Shown here: positions 15,501 through 23,909 of the stretch, piece by piece
How the letters are laid out: each line of letters opens with the position of its first letter
Position numbering within the stretch: the first letter of the stretch is position 1
Position numbers and translations under genes: made by a program
DNA from: CAYZXL01 sp964482435
GTDB lineage: Bacteria > Auribacterota > JABMQX01
DNA length: 24,384 nt
Direction of reading: 5' to 3'
NCBI GenBank assembly: GCA_964482435.1
Contig: CAYZXL010000069.1
Span: 1-24,384, forward strand
Notes under the pieces: generated by a model
What the model saw: the letters and a program-made list of their open reading frames with translations, nothing else
The model's database searches: none
Told to the model about the DNA's origin: nothing

Positions 15501-17444
15501 TCACGAGCCTATTCTCGGTCGCTCAACGAGCGCCACCTTCGCCTTTGGCTTCTGAAGACGGCTCTTCAAGTCGCCATAGTTTATGGCGATGCTGACTATC
15601 GCGGAAGCCGTCACCACGAGTATCGCCAGGGCCATGCCCGCGTTCCAGAAAAGGCGTTTTGCTCCTCTGGGCATCGCCTCGCCCATGTAGCTCTTCTTGT
15701 TGTGAAGGACCATGAAGCAAATGTAAGCCATCGGCAGAAAGATGACGCATAAAGCCGAGCAGAAAACACCCACGCCAAATGGCACTTTCCAGGCGACGCC
15801 GAATACACCGATGGCCGGCGTCAGAACCATCAGCCTGTATTTCCAGCCGGTTGCGTCAATGCCGAACATCTCCGATAAAATAAACGCGCACATCAACATG
15901 TGCACTGTTATTGAGGACAACGCAATACCCAGCATCCCTATCCCGAACATCACCCGCCCAAACACTGCCCCAACCACCGGCGCCAGAACCCTCGTCGCTT
16001 CCACCGCGCTGCGAGTGACCGTTCGACTCTGGACGCTCCTCGCGACAAGGTCAGTAGCCGCATCGGGCCTGGCCCGGAAAACCAACTCAGTCAGCGGCTT
16101 CTCGCCGTTGTTTTCAATTTTCACGTCATACCGAATCGTATCGCCCGTCGTCGGAACCCTATTCCCGTCGCGGTCGGTCACCAGCTTGTCCCGGTTAGCA
16201 ACGACGAGCAGCGGGGGGCTTCCCTTCGCCTTTCCCTTGCTGACGGGCTGCATCGCTTGTCCGAGCACCGTGACCGTCGCGTCGCCGACTGCTGGCGTGT
16301 CGGGGTCGTCGCTTTTTTGCGGAGCGAGTTCCTTGCTGGTCACCTCCGCCTCACATGAGACTGACTTGATGTCCGATGCCAATGGCTTCCGGAGAATCAC
16401 ATCGAAGCTCACTGTGATATTGCTCTCGGCTGAGATACTGCCGACATTGACTACAACCGCCTTGTCTCCCGGGTTGTTCCCAGTCTCAACGACTCCCCGA
16501 CGATGGAGGGTGTTGGAGGTCGCCAGGACTACAAACCCCGTCGCCAGAACAAACGGCAAAAACATCGCCGTTATCAGGTCGAAGTACGCCAGCCGATTGT
16601 GCTCTCTCGCCCATCCTCTTGCCAGGAGCGAGTAGGGATACAGAAAAACCATGTTCACGCCGACGGTCGCACCGAGAAGCGCAATCATGAGAATTGCTTG
16701 CTCGCGGTCAAACGACCCGTCCGGCAGTTTCGGTAACCTTGGAACGAGACCCGCGAAAAGCTCTTTCCAATTGACCCCGGTTTTCAGGACGACCAGCGCG
16801 AACGCCGCCACAATCACCCAGACCATCACCTTGAGAATCTTCTCGTAAATCTTGATTCCCCTGAGTCCCTTTCCGTAATTCCAGGTCACAAAAATCGAGA
16901 AGCCCAGGAAAACCAGACCCAACACGGGAGCCGGAATCGGATTTGTCTTCCCCGTCACAAGGCCAGCCATGTCGTTCGTCGCGTCCCCCGCGAGCGAATA
17001 TTGAGGAAAATGCCAGATCACTGTGGACAGCAGCGCGCTCAATCCGAAAAGCAAGGCGAACGCGAAATGCAATTCCTTGCTCATCGCCTCGTACGGGCGC
17101 CGACGAACCAAGACCGCCTGCTTCGCCATCGCAAAAAACATGAACATCCCTAAGAGCATCGCCAGCGGCTGCACCCACAGAAGCCGATACCCGAACTGCG
17201 AGCCAGCGATCAGGCATCCGCCAGCGGTTCCGGCCCCGAGCGTCACCGCGCTCTGAATGTACGCGGGCCCCGTGAATTTACTGAACCCGAGGATTCTCTT
17301 GAAAAACGGCTTTCTGTTTAGCTCATCAAGCTTTTGTCGTTCCTGCTCAAGGCGCTGAGGGTCTATCGGTTTGCCGATGTGAAACTTGGTTCCAAGCTCC
17401 TCCGCCGGCCTTTCGGCGCTCACAGCTTTCTTCGGCTCTTCCAC
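15501..17444 (-). CDS. Divergent NRAMP-family transporter with an inserted DUF11-like extracytoplasmic domain
   Basis: This 647-residue inner-membrane protein starts at GTG 17444 with AAGGA 8 nt upstream. A charged cytosolic N-terminus (1-50) precedes NRAMP-like helices: TM1 at about 58-80 (FTGPAYIQSAVTLGAGTAGG), TM6 about 251-274, TM7 about 290-312, TM8 about 486-526 (FGIGMLGIALSSITVHML) and further helices to about 622. The TM1 DPGN motif is replaced by a LGAGT sequence and the TM6 MPH motif by NMV, so canonical Mn/Fe coordination is absent. NRAMP-related transporters with altered sites that move Mg or other ions are known, making a different substrate plausible. Residues ~315-480, where a short periplasmic loop is normal, contain a DUF11-like beta domain (GDTIRYDVKIENNGEKPL at 434-451). 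No neighbour suggests the substrate. Confidence 0.85.
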   Translation of the reverse strand: MEEPKKAVSAERPAEELGTKFHIGKPIDPQRLEQERQKLDELNRKPFFKRILGFSKFTGPAYIQSAVTLGAGTAGGCLIAGSQFGYRLLWVQPLAMLLGMFMFFAMAKQAVLVRRRPYEAMSKELHFAFALLFGLSALLSTVIWHFPQYSLAGDATNDMAGLVTGKTNPIPAPVLGLVFLGFSIFVTWNYGKGLRGIKIYEKILKVMVWVIVAAFALVVLKTGVNWKELFAGLVPRLPKLPDGSFDREQAILMIALLGATVGVNMVFLYPYSLLARGWAREHNRLAYFDLITAMFLPFVLATGFVVLATSNTLHRRGVVETGNNPGDKAVVVNVGSISAESNITVSFDVILRKPLASDIKSVSCEAEVTSKELAPQKSDDPDTPAVGDATVTVLGQAMQPVSKGKAKGSPPLLVVANRDKLVTDRDGNRVPTTGDTIRYDVKIENNGEKPLTELVFRARPDAATDLVARSVQSRTVTRSAVEATRVLAPVVGAVFGRVMFGIGMLGIALSSITVHMLMCAFILSEMFGIDATGWKYRLMVLTPAIGVFGVAWKVPFGVGVFCSALCVIFLPMAYICFMVLHNKKSYMGEAMPRGAKRLFWNAGMALAILVVTASAIVSIAINYGDLKSRLQKPKAKVALVERPRIGS

Positions 17445-17609
17445 AGTCGAAGTCCTTCGTCTGAGTTACCGGTGGCGTGCACGACCCGAATCCTACTGCG
17501 GGTCTTTTCTCGAAAAGCCAATCTCAACTGCCCCTGGATAGTTTCGGGAACAATGTCAGAAAACCCCCTGCAGTTCAAGGAGTTTCTCCGCTTCAGGGCG
17601 CTACCTCAA

Positions 17610-17710
17610 TCGCGAGGGGACGTACCGCAGAGACCGCAGAGAACGAGGAACGCATCAGGGCCCCCGCTCTGCGACCTCTGCGCTCTCGGCGGTGCATCCT
17701 TCCCTCGCGA
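17610..17710. repeat. ~101-bp imperfect palindrome with TCGCGAGGG ends
   Basis: The 17445-17742 gap holds no gene. Within it, TCGCGAGGGGA (17610-17620) and TCCCTCGCGA (17701-17710) are inverted ends. Inside, ACCGCAGAGACCGCAGAGA (from 17624) faces an imperfect inverted copy, CTCTGCGACCTCTGCGCTC. The layout resembles a miniature non-autonomous element or large REP/BIME. The CGCAGAGA motif is a common low-complexity repeat of environmental genomes. Confidence 0.7.
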
Positions 17711-17742
17711 CAATGAATGGTTACCTTCAAGAGCGATTCGCC

Positions 17743-20700
17743 TTAACCGCCGTCGTCTGGCGGCATGCGGGGAGAAGACTCCTTTTCAAGCTGCCCTAAC
17801 AGCTTTTTTGCCCTTTCATGCTTCGGATTCAGTTCGAGGGCAGCTTTCAACAACTCCACCGCTTCATCCTTCCGAAGCATCATGAGCGATTTCGCCATCG
17901 CGCAGGCAGCTTCAGCACCGATTTCCGCGTACCTTGCCGCCTCCTTCTCATCTCCCATGCCCCTGTTTGCGTCCACAAGTAACCCGTAGATTCGCACGTC
18001 GTAAAGGTTATATTCCAGGACTCTCTCCAGGACGTTTATCGCCTTCCCATACTCTTTCCGCGAAAGATAGATGCCGATAAGCTTCTTCGATGTTTGAACG
18101 TTCCTTCGGTCCGCCAGAGCCTCCCCTTCCAGGGCTCGAATCGTGTTCTCCTCTTCTTTTCGTTTTGAATAGATTTCTCCCAGGCGATACCAGATGTCCG
18201 GCGCCCGGGGGTCCAGGCGCGCTGCCATCTCCAGTTCTTTAATCGCCTCTTCGTCGTCGCCAGTCATCTGATGGGCAATCCCCAGACGCCGGTGAGCCGC
18301 AAAGTCTCCACCGCCAATCGCCATCGCCTGAATTGCAGCGTTCTTCGCCTCGTCGTACTCGCCAAGTGCAAGATGAATCTCTGCCAGGGCCAGAAATGCC
18401 GGCAAAGCTCCTCGCTCATCATCAAGCAACTCTTCGAGGGCTTTCACCGCTTCGTCCACCCTCGCCTCTCGCTCACGTTCAGGAAGAGCTTGCGACCTGT
18501 GAAAGATCAGCCTTGCCCGAGCCACCTTCAGAAATGCGTCATCCGGTCTCTTCTCCAGCCCTTCTGCAACCAGCTCGTCGTCTCCCGGCAAAAATACCGG
18601 GTCCACCATCCTCTCCCTGGCCCTCGCAAAAATGTACTCCTCGATCTCACGCTCAGACTCCTCCTCGGTCTTCGAGAGGCATCTCCCAATAACCTCCGCC
18701 GTCGGCAAGTTCTCCGCGTAGGTCTCCATCATCTTTCTGATGGCCTGCTCGCCATATCTCTCGCTCAGGAACCGGCAAATCAGATTCGCCTCCGCATATG
18801 CTGCCTGTTTGTGGGCGGGCGTCTTCGGTCGCGTGAAGTGGCTGTTCAGCTCTTCCAGAGGAATGATTCGACCCAGATACAGCATCCGCGCGACAAACCC
18901 ATCCCACACCTCCGGCAAAGGCGATTCCTCATGACGAGTCGCCAGCCCTTCCGTCAGCCAGAAAGGTATCTGCATCTTGCTCTGCTGAAGGTTCACCACG
19001 TGCACAAACTCGTGCCGCAAAACGTCCCTCCAATCGAACAAAGCGCTGCGCGGCGAATCCGCCGCCACGACTTTGCCTAAACTCGCCCCGACCGTCGCCA
19101 CGTATGGAAGCCCGACTATCCTCGCAGAGAACAGGTCGTGCGAATCGAAAATCTCCACGAGAGTCGGATTCTTCGGCTCGAACCCGAACTCCCGACAGAC
19201 TTCCCGGTAAACCTCCTCCGCATGTTGCGGCAGGAAGAACCCCAGCGCTGCATCCTTCTCGCCATCCCACCTGAAAAGAAAATGCTCCGTGCGAGTGCTC
19301 ACAAAATCCCGGTTCATGTGGTCAAGAAGGTTAATGAAATTCGTCGTCCTGGGGTTGTAGCTATCGAGCTGGTAGGATTTCCGGAGGTATGTCTCTGCTT
19401 CTTCCTCTTCGCCCTCGCGCATCAGGAGAATCCCAATCATCGTGTAGGCAGGGGCGTAATCCGGATTGATGGCGACTGCGTCCTTCAGCAACGTCATCGC
19501 ATCTTCATTCTGCCTCTTGCTCTCGCATGCGCGAACGACAATCCAGTAGAACTCGCTGTACCCTGGATTGATTCCAAACACCTTCTTCCTGACTTCCTCA
19601 TATGCATCCCTCTTCCCCTCCTGCCAGTAGCACGACGCCAGAAACGACAGGCTCGAAAGGGAACGCGGATTGACTGCCAGAGCCTTCCTAACCGTCTCTT
19701 CCGCCTTCGCGTACTCGAAATCGAGGAGCTGTATTGAGGAGAGGAGGTCGAGGGCGCGGATAAGGTTCGGGTTGGTCTTCAAGGCTCGTTCGCAAGTTTC
19801 GGCTGCGACATCGTACTGGCCCGCTTCGATAGCAATTGCCGCAACCTCCGCCCGCGCCTCAGGATGATTTGGGTTGATGCCGAGAAGCTTTTGAAGCTCC
19901 CGCATGGCATCGGTCGGCTGGTGCCGCTCCGCAAAAAGACGTGCCTCCCACAGAAGCGCTTCCGTGTCGGTTGGGTCCTTCTTCAACGCCTGCTCCAGAA
20001 CGTCAAGGGCGTCCTGGGGATTGTCCGTCAAGGCGCACGCGATAGCTACGTCAACCATGTCGCGAGCTTCAACCAAATGCGGCTCTGCGGCTCGCGCATC
20101 CCAGAAGTCGTACAGCTTGAAGAACTGCTCCTTCGCCAGCTCCGTCTTCCCCGTCTCACGGTACGACATCCCCAAGCCCAGAATAGCATCGGGATACCCG
20201 GGCTTGACCTCGAGGGCTTTCCGAAAGCGCTTCTGCGCTTCCTCATATTCGCCGACGTAATTCAAAACACGCCCAAGAGAAACAAGAAGCGCCTGCGAAT
20301 CCGGCATCGCCTTGAGCGCTTCGCTCAACGTCTCCCTCGCCTCCGCGTATCTCCCCGTCGAGAACAAGACCCGCCCGTAACCGTCAGCGGCCTCCACGCA
20401 TTCAGGATTTTTCCCCCAAGCCTCGTGGAAAGCAATCTCCGCGGCAACGTACTCGCCCATTCTCAGAAAGAGCTCCCACAGGGCAATTGACGGCTCGGCC
20501 CTCTCCGGGTAGAACTCAACCGCCTGCGTCAAATTCCTGGCCGCTTCCCAGAGCTTCCCGATTCTCTTCAGACACTCGCCAATCCCCAATAGGGCAGTGA
20601 GGTTCTTTTCGTCCCGCCTCAGGATTTCTCCATAAACTCCTACAGCGAGCACCCAGTGGGACCGCTCAGCGCACTTCGCAGCAACCCTCTCAAGTCCTTC

Positions 20701-21204
20701 GACAGTAGAGGAAGGGACCGCCTCGTATGCCTCGATCCTTTGCCTCGTCCATTCAAGGTCTTCCGCCGACCGCAGAACCTCGATAACCTTCACCAGCGCC
20801 GAGAGGTCCTGCGGTTCACGTTTGAGCAGCGCCTCATACGCCCCCTTCGCTTTGTCGGGGAAGCCATTTGCCGCGCATATTTCGGCTATCGAGCGAACTT
20901 GCTCCGGGGAGAGGCTTTCCATCGCCAGGGCAGCGTCAATTTCCCTCCTCGCCTCGTCTTCTCTGCCCTCAAGACGAGCGAGAAGCTCAATCAGTTTCAG
21001 CCTCGCCGTGAAATCGCCTTCGCCCTTTTTCAGGGCAGTCCGATAGAATTCGACCGCCGCCGAGTACTTCCCCGCCCTGTACGCCTCATCCCCCACCCGC
21101 ACAAAGTCCGCAGCGCTTCTCTCCGCTTCGGCAAACGCCTCACGGAATGGCACCGATGGCAAGAAAAACGACAAGGTCGTGATGAAAAGAGCCAGCCGCT
21201 TCAT
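17743..21204 (-). CDS. Secreted or periplasmic TPR protein with gluzincin (MA-clan) metallopeptidase domain
   Basis: This 1153-residue protein has a signal peptide (residues 1-26, cleavage likely after AFA). About 30-635 is a long array of tetratricopeptide repeats with the typical G-Y..A...Y..AL pattern (for example GRYAEARETLSEALKAMP). A Peptidase_MA-like domain follows (about 638-880). It has the zinc motif HEFVH (H731, E732, H735) and the third ligand E752 in LTEGLATRHEE, 17 residues after the second His, as in gluzincins. A second TPR array follows (about 890-1135). The TPR arrays probably scaffold partner proteins while the peptidase acts in the cell envelope; partners and substrate are unknown. 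The ATG at 21204 gives the correct signal peptide, but the Shine-Dalgarno sequence is weak. The gene stands alone, 298 bp from the transporter gene. Confidence 0.9.
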   Translation of the reverse strand: MKRLALFITTLSFFLPSVPFREAFAEAERSAADFVRVGDEAYRAGKYSAAVEFYRTALKKGEGDFTARLKLIELLARLEGREDEARREIDAALAMESLSPEQVRSIAEICAANGFPDKAKGAYEALLKREPQDLSALVKVIEVLRSAEDLEWTRQRIEAYEAVPSSTVEGLERVAAKCAERSHWVLAVGVYGEILRRDEKNLTALLGIGECLKRIGKLWEAARNLTQAVEFYPERAEPSIALWELFLRMGEYVAAEIAFHEAWGKNPECVEAADGYGRVLFSTGRYAEARETLSEALKAMPDSQALLVSLGRVLNYVGEYEEAQKRFRKALEVKPGYPDAILGLGMSYRETGKTELAKEQFFKLYDFWDARAAEPHLVEARDMVDVAIACALTDNPQDALDVLEQALKKDPTDTEALLWEARLFAERHQPTDAMRELQKLLGINPNHPEARAEVAAIAIEAGQYDVAAETCERALKTNPNLIRALDLLSSIQLLDFEYAKAEETVRKALAVNPRSLSSLSFLASCYWQEGKRDAYEEVRKKVFGINPGYSEFYWIVVRACESKRQNEDAMTLLKDAVAINPDYAPAYTMIGILLMREGEEEEAETYLRKSYQLDSYNPRTTNFINLLDHMNRDFVSTRTEHFLFRWDGEKDAALGFFLPQHAEEVYREVCREFGFEPKNPTLVEIFDSHDLFSARIVGLPYVATVGASLGKVVAADSPRSALFDWRDVLRHEFVHVVNLQQSKMQIPFWLTEGLATRHEESPLPEVWDGFVARMLYLGRIIPLEELNSHFTRPKTPAHKQAAYAEANLICRFLSERYGEQAIRKMMETYAENLPTAEVIGRCLSKTEEESEREIEEYIFARARERMVDPVFLPGDDELVAEGLEKRPDDAFLKVARARLIFHRSQALPEREREARVDEAVKALEELLDDERGALPAFLALAEIHLALGEYDEAKNAAIQAMAIGGGDFAAHRRLGIAHQMTGDDEEAIKELEMAARLDPRAPDIWYRLGEIYSKRKEEENTIRALEGEALADRRNVQTSKKLIGIYLSRKEYGKAINVLERVLEYNLYDVRIYGLLVDANRGMGDEKEAARYAEIGAEAACAMAKSLMMLRKDEAVELLKAALELNPKHERAKKLLGQLEKESSPRMPPDDGG

Positions 21205-21561
21205 AAGGGCACCGGAACGCCAAATCTCCAGTTCGCGTTCAATCCTCGCATAAAAACATTAGAGACATCGGACTCACTTTCGCAAACCATTAGGAGGAAT
21301 CTTAGGATGATGTAATCGGCGAAAGGAGCCTCGATGTCTCAATATCAGGCTACCACGCTTTTCATTCCCGTGCAAGGGTCAGAATCTGGAAAAAAGACAG
21401 CCACCGCGGCGAGCGCTTGCCCCTTTGCGAGACGTTTGCTCTTTGCGCGTTCTGCCTTTTCTCGCCAGGACGCCAAGACGCCAGGAATTGATGGGGCCTG
21501 CTCCTTTGCGTCCTTCCCGCCTTCGGCGGGAGAAAGGGTTCCCGTAGCCCCGCCCTTGACC
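21205..21561. other. Intergenic region with repeats between the TPR and radical SAM genes
   Basis: No gene is supported. It contains short CGCCAAGACGCCAGG-type low-complexity repeats near 21468-21484 and the hairpin at 21515-21531. The AT-richer part at 21240-21310 would contain the TPR gene promoter, but no clear -35/-10 pair stands out. Confidence 0.55.
21515..21531. repeat. CCCGCC-TTC-GGCGGG hairpin repeat (copy 3)
   Basis: TCCCGCC-TTC-GGCGGGA has the same stem as the copies at 9551 and 15413, with TTC instead of TAC in the loop. It lies 30 bp downstream of the radical SAM stop codon. Confidence 0.75.
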
Positions 21562-22560
21562 TCACCGCAAGAGGCGGCAGGGCCAGGTCAAGCATGGGGA
21601 AAGGGAAGTCTCTCCGAGGCGGCAGGTTCGCTCGCGCGGACTGAGAGGGCTTTCATCGGCTGCGCCCATCTGGCGAAGCGAGCGCCATATGTCCCTGAAT
21701 GATTGGTCTCGGACGTTGCCAGCGTTGACCTCCAACGCGGTGCATGGCCGAACCTCACCCCACGGCGAAATCGTCGCAAGAGCCTTCCCGGCGACGCACG
21801 CTCCATCGCCCGAATGCAAGACCTCCCGGGGCATCCCATGCCGGGCCGCGAGACCTCGCTTGTCGTCAGCCTGGCGCGGGGAAAGGATTTCTGGCGAATC
21901 CGGGAGTTCCCGTGACTGCCCCTGTGGCGAGCTCCCCACTTTGCTCTTCCGCGGCGATGCCTGGGATGTCTCCCTCCCGCACGGCATATTCAAACCCCGC
22001 AGACTTCCATCCTTCGGAGGCGCTTCACCATCGCAGCCAACCGTGCGCACCGAAACGCAAACTCCCTTGTCACGCAGGGCCTCCACCCCCCACATCGCGC
22101 GGTCGAATGATCCGGTCACTCCCGTCGCCCGGTCGTGAAACTCCGGGGACATCCCAACCAGACATATCTCCACCTCCGACGGAGAAAGCTCCCTCATGCG
22201 TTCCGCTTCTTCCGAGCCGATCAGAGTCCCGTTAGTGCTCAGCACAACGAGAAAGCCTTTTTCCTTCGCGTGCAATGCGATTTCCCAGAAATCCGCACGG
22301 GACATGACCTCTCCGCCGGACATGAGAAGATACAGCGTGCCGGATTCGGAAAGCTCAGAAAGAAGGTGGTCAATCTCGTCGAGCGTGAGGTCGGGATTTC
22401 GGCGGGCTTCAGCCCCGCCTTGGCGGTGGCAGGGCGAGCAGCGGAGATTGCAGCGGTACGTCAACTCCAGTTGCACGACCAGAGGCACAGCCTCTGCCGC
22501 ACAAATTCTCTTCAGTTCCGCTCGCAAGCTTCTAACGTAGCCGGGAGAGAAAAATCTCAT
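21562..22560 (-). pseudogene. Radical SAM/SPASM peptide-maturase-like gene, probably damaged
   Basis: The 332-codon frame starts at ATG 22560, 11 bp after the PqqD-like stop. The N-terminal half is a clear radical SAM domain: C37-x3-C41-x2-C44 (LTYRCNLRCSPC) for the 4Fe-4S cluster, SGGE at 81-84 for SAM, and FLVVLSTNGTLI. A SPASM-type segment is also present (C255-VAGKA, ISPWGEVRPC273, GNVRDQSFRDIW). Residues ~175-250 do not look like the usual barrel end: they are rich in Pro/Ser/Arg and resemble translated repeat DNA. From ~294 the expected Cys-rich SPASM end is replaced by a sequence that runs into GC-rich repeat. With PqqD it would have modified a ribosomal peptide or related substrate. 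I judge it likely inactive; a very divergent but functional enzyme is possible. Confidence 0.65.
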
Positions 22561-22571
22561 TGCGCCTGCTA

Positions 22572-22859
22572 CTACACGGCATCATCGAGGACTCGCACAA
22601 CACCTTTCTGTGCAAGCTCATCCAGGAACTCTCTCGTGCTGGCTCCGGCGATCTCCTGGCTCAAACCGAACTTCAGGGAAACCTTCCTTGCGATCTCCCT
22701 CAGCGTGGAACCGTTCTCCAGCAACCCCCAGATGAACATCCCCACACGGTTCAAGGTGTGTACGCGTTTCCCTCTCTGGTCTAAGAGGAACGCGTCTCCC
22801 TCGGTGATCCGGCCAACTATGGTGTTGCACCTTTCAAATCGAACGTCCAGTCCATCCAT
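22572..22859 (-). CDS. PqqD-like RiPP recognition element protein
   Basis: I place the start at ATG 22859 (95 residues, the family norm) because AAAGGAA lies about 9 nt upstream. The frame extends further, to TTG 22919 right after an upstream TAA, and GTG 22913 is an alternative. The sequence has the PqqD wing-helix pattern: DAFLLDQRGKRVHTLNRVG, then FIWGLLENGSTLREIA, and a final helix FLDELAQKGVVRVL. PqqD-like proteins bind the leader of a precursor peptide and present it to a radical SAM maturase. It sits 11 bp upstream of the radical SAM gene in the same orientation, the normal arrangement. The gene itself looks intact although its partner does not. Confidence 0.8.
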   Translation of the reverse strand: MDGLDVRFERCNTIVGRITEGDAFLLDQRGKRVHTLNRVGMFIWGLLENGSTLREIARKVSLKFGLSQEIAGASTREFLDELAQKGVVRVLDDAV

Positions 22860-22919
22860 CAGCGCGTATTCCTTTACCCGGCCCCTGACTCCATACCGGT
22901 CGCACGGCTTCACACCCAA

Positions 22920-23219
22920 TTAGCCGCACGACACAGCGCCTTTTCCAAAGACGCCCTCTTCACCGGGCGCTAAAAGTCTATCCAGCACAGGGCGGGGCAG
23001 AAAAACTGACAACACTCCGCTTCGCCCCGCGCCTGTGCTCTGGTTCGTCATCAATCCGATCACATGTCCCCCCCACAAAGGGGCCACACGCTTGCCTGAC
23101 TTCGGCTCAGCGTGGATCGCGCTGACGTCCCACAGCCCGGTGACGAGCGCGCATCGCGTTTTTGCATATACCGCGCCAGGCGCGTGCCTCAAGCCGGCCT
23201 CGAACGTAATCATCTGCAC
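22920..23219 (-). CDS. Hypothetical 99-codon frame upstream of pqqD-like gene
   Basis: I do not recognise this frame. It begins at GTG 23219 (ATG 23213 possible) and ends with TAA abutting the longest version of the PqqD-like frame. There is no clear ribosome binding site, signal peptide or known motif; the C-terminus reads GVFGKGAVSCG. The same frame continues upstream, beyond an in-frame stop at 23229-23231, for another 66 codons (to 23429), so a broken longer gene is one possibility. Others are a precursor peptide for the radical SAM/PqqD pair or simply non-coding DNA. Position is the only support. Confidence 0.3.
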   Translation of the reverse strand: MQMITFEAGLRHAPGAVYAKTRCALVTGLWDVSAIHAEPKSGKRVAPLWGGHVIGLMTNQSTGAGRSGVLSVFLPRPVLDRLLAPGEEGVFGKGAVSCG

Positions 23220-23431
23220 GCGAAGTAGTTACGACGCACAAGCAAAAACCATCCCGGCAGCAGTCAAGTTGAAAAAACGTTCTCTGCCGGCAACATTTCC
23301 AAACCTGATTTCGCAACCCACGACGCTCCAGGTAATTACATACGTTGGCACTTTGGAACAACTGTTAATCGCCGTCAACACATCCTCAAACCGGTCCCCA
23401 TAACTGCAATTTCTCGGAAACGCTGGCACGT

Positions 23432-23863
23432 TGGGTGTGGCTACGCCTGAGCGGTGGATTCCGAGTATGGGCCTCGAGTAGCGTCCCCCGCGGAACGCCG
23501 GGCGGGTTCAACTGCGAGGCCGCTGCCTCGTGGTTAAGATCGTGTGCGGGAGAACCTTTCGAGAACCTGTGGCTCATTTTGTGTCGCCCCCTGCGGGGAT
23601 TTGTGCGGCTACATTTCCCCGTTTTCGCCCGGACAAGATGCTGGCGGTACACCCAGCGGCGACGCATGTTGCAGGATGTCGTCGTCCCCGGAACACCTTA
23701 GGTCATGAATTGTTGCCGTTGTTGCTTGCCACGGTTACACAGCCGCGCCTCTGCGGTCAGCGATTCCGCATCTTGTTTTTTGGGGTGGCGGGGACCGAGG
23801 CGGTTTTTGGGATATTGGGGGGTGATGGGGGTGTGGGAGCAAATTCGCATTGGCAAAAAATTC
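23432..23863. other. Non-coding, repeat-like region
   Basis: Short frames exist on both strands but overlap each other and have low-complexity, Arg/Pro-rich translations without start signals. The 23480-23530 part, around GCGGAACGCCGGGCGGG, looks like dispersed repeat DNA. The 3' part is strongly G-rich on the plus strand and includes a quadruplex-like tract. The right edge is probably the left flank or end of the insertion sequence that follows. Confidence 0.45.
23809..23837 (+). other. G-quadruplex-like tract
   Basis: Four G-runs, GGG (23809-23811), GGGGGG (23817-23822), GGGGG (23827-23831) and GGG (23835-23837), are separated by loops of 5, 4 and 3 nt. This fits the G3+N1-7 quadruplex rule. 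Two further GGGG runs lie at 23782-23785 and 23790-23793. The tract ends 27 bp upstream of the transposase promoter. Confidence 0.55.
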
Positions 23864-23890
23864 TTGACCGTGGTGTGGTTATGATATAAT
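23864..23890 (+). promoter_or_regulatory. Predicted promoter of the transposase gene
   Basis: TTGACC (23864-23869) and a perfect TATAAT (23885-23890) are separated by 15 bp, shorter than the usual 17. The flanking DNA is AT-rich. The GTG start at 23910 lies 20 bp downstream of the -10 element, leaving a very short leader. Confidence 0.5.
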
Positions 23891-23909
23891 AGGGAAGTAT
23901 CAGGACAGA

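Noticed and set aside
15742..16635. 297-codon plus-strand frame
   Set aside because: It is antisense to the transporter; the Thr/Ser/Pro-rich translation is typical of the complement of a hydrophobic gene.
18271..19080. 269-codon plus-strand frame
   Set aside because: It is antisense to the gluzincin domain, where the minus-strand HExxH motif is unambiguous.
23386..23701. Overlapping 88- to 93-codon frames on both strands
   Set aside because: Low-complexity translations, no ribosome binding sites, and mirrored coding on both strands, as expected for GC-rich repeat DNA.
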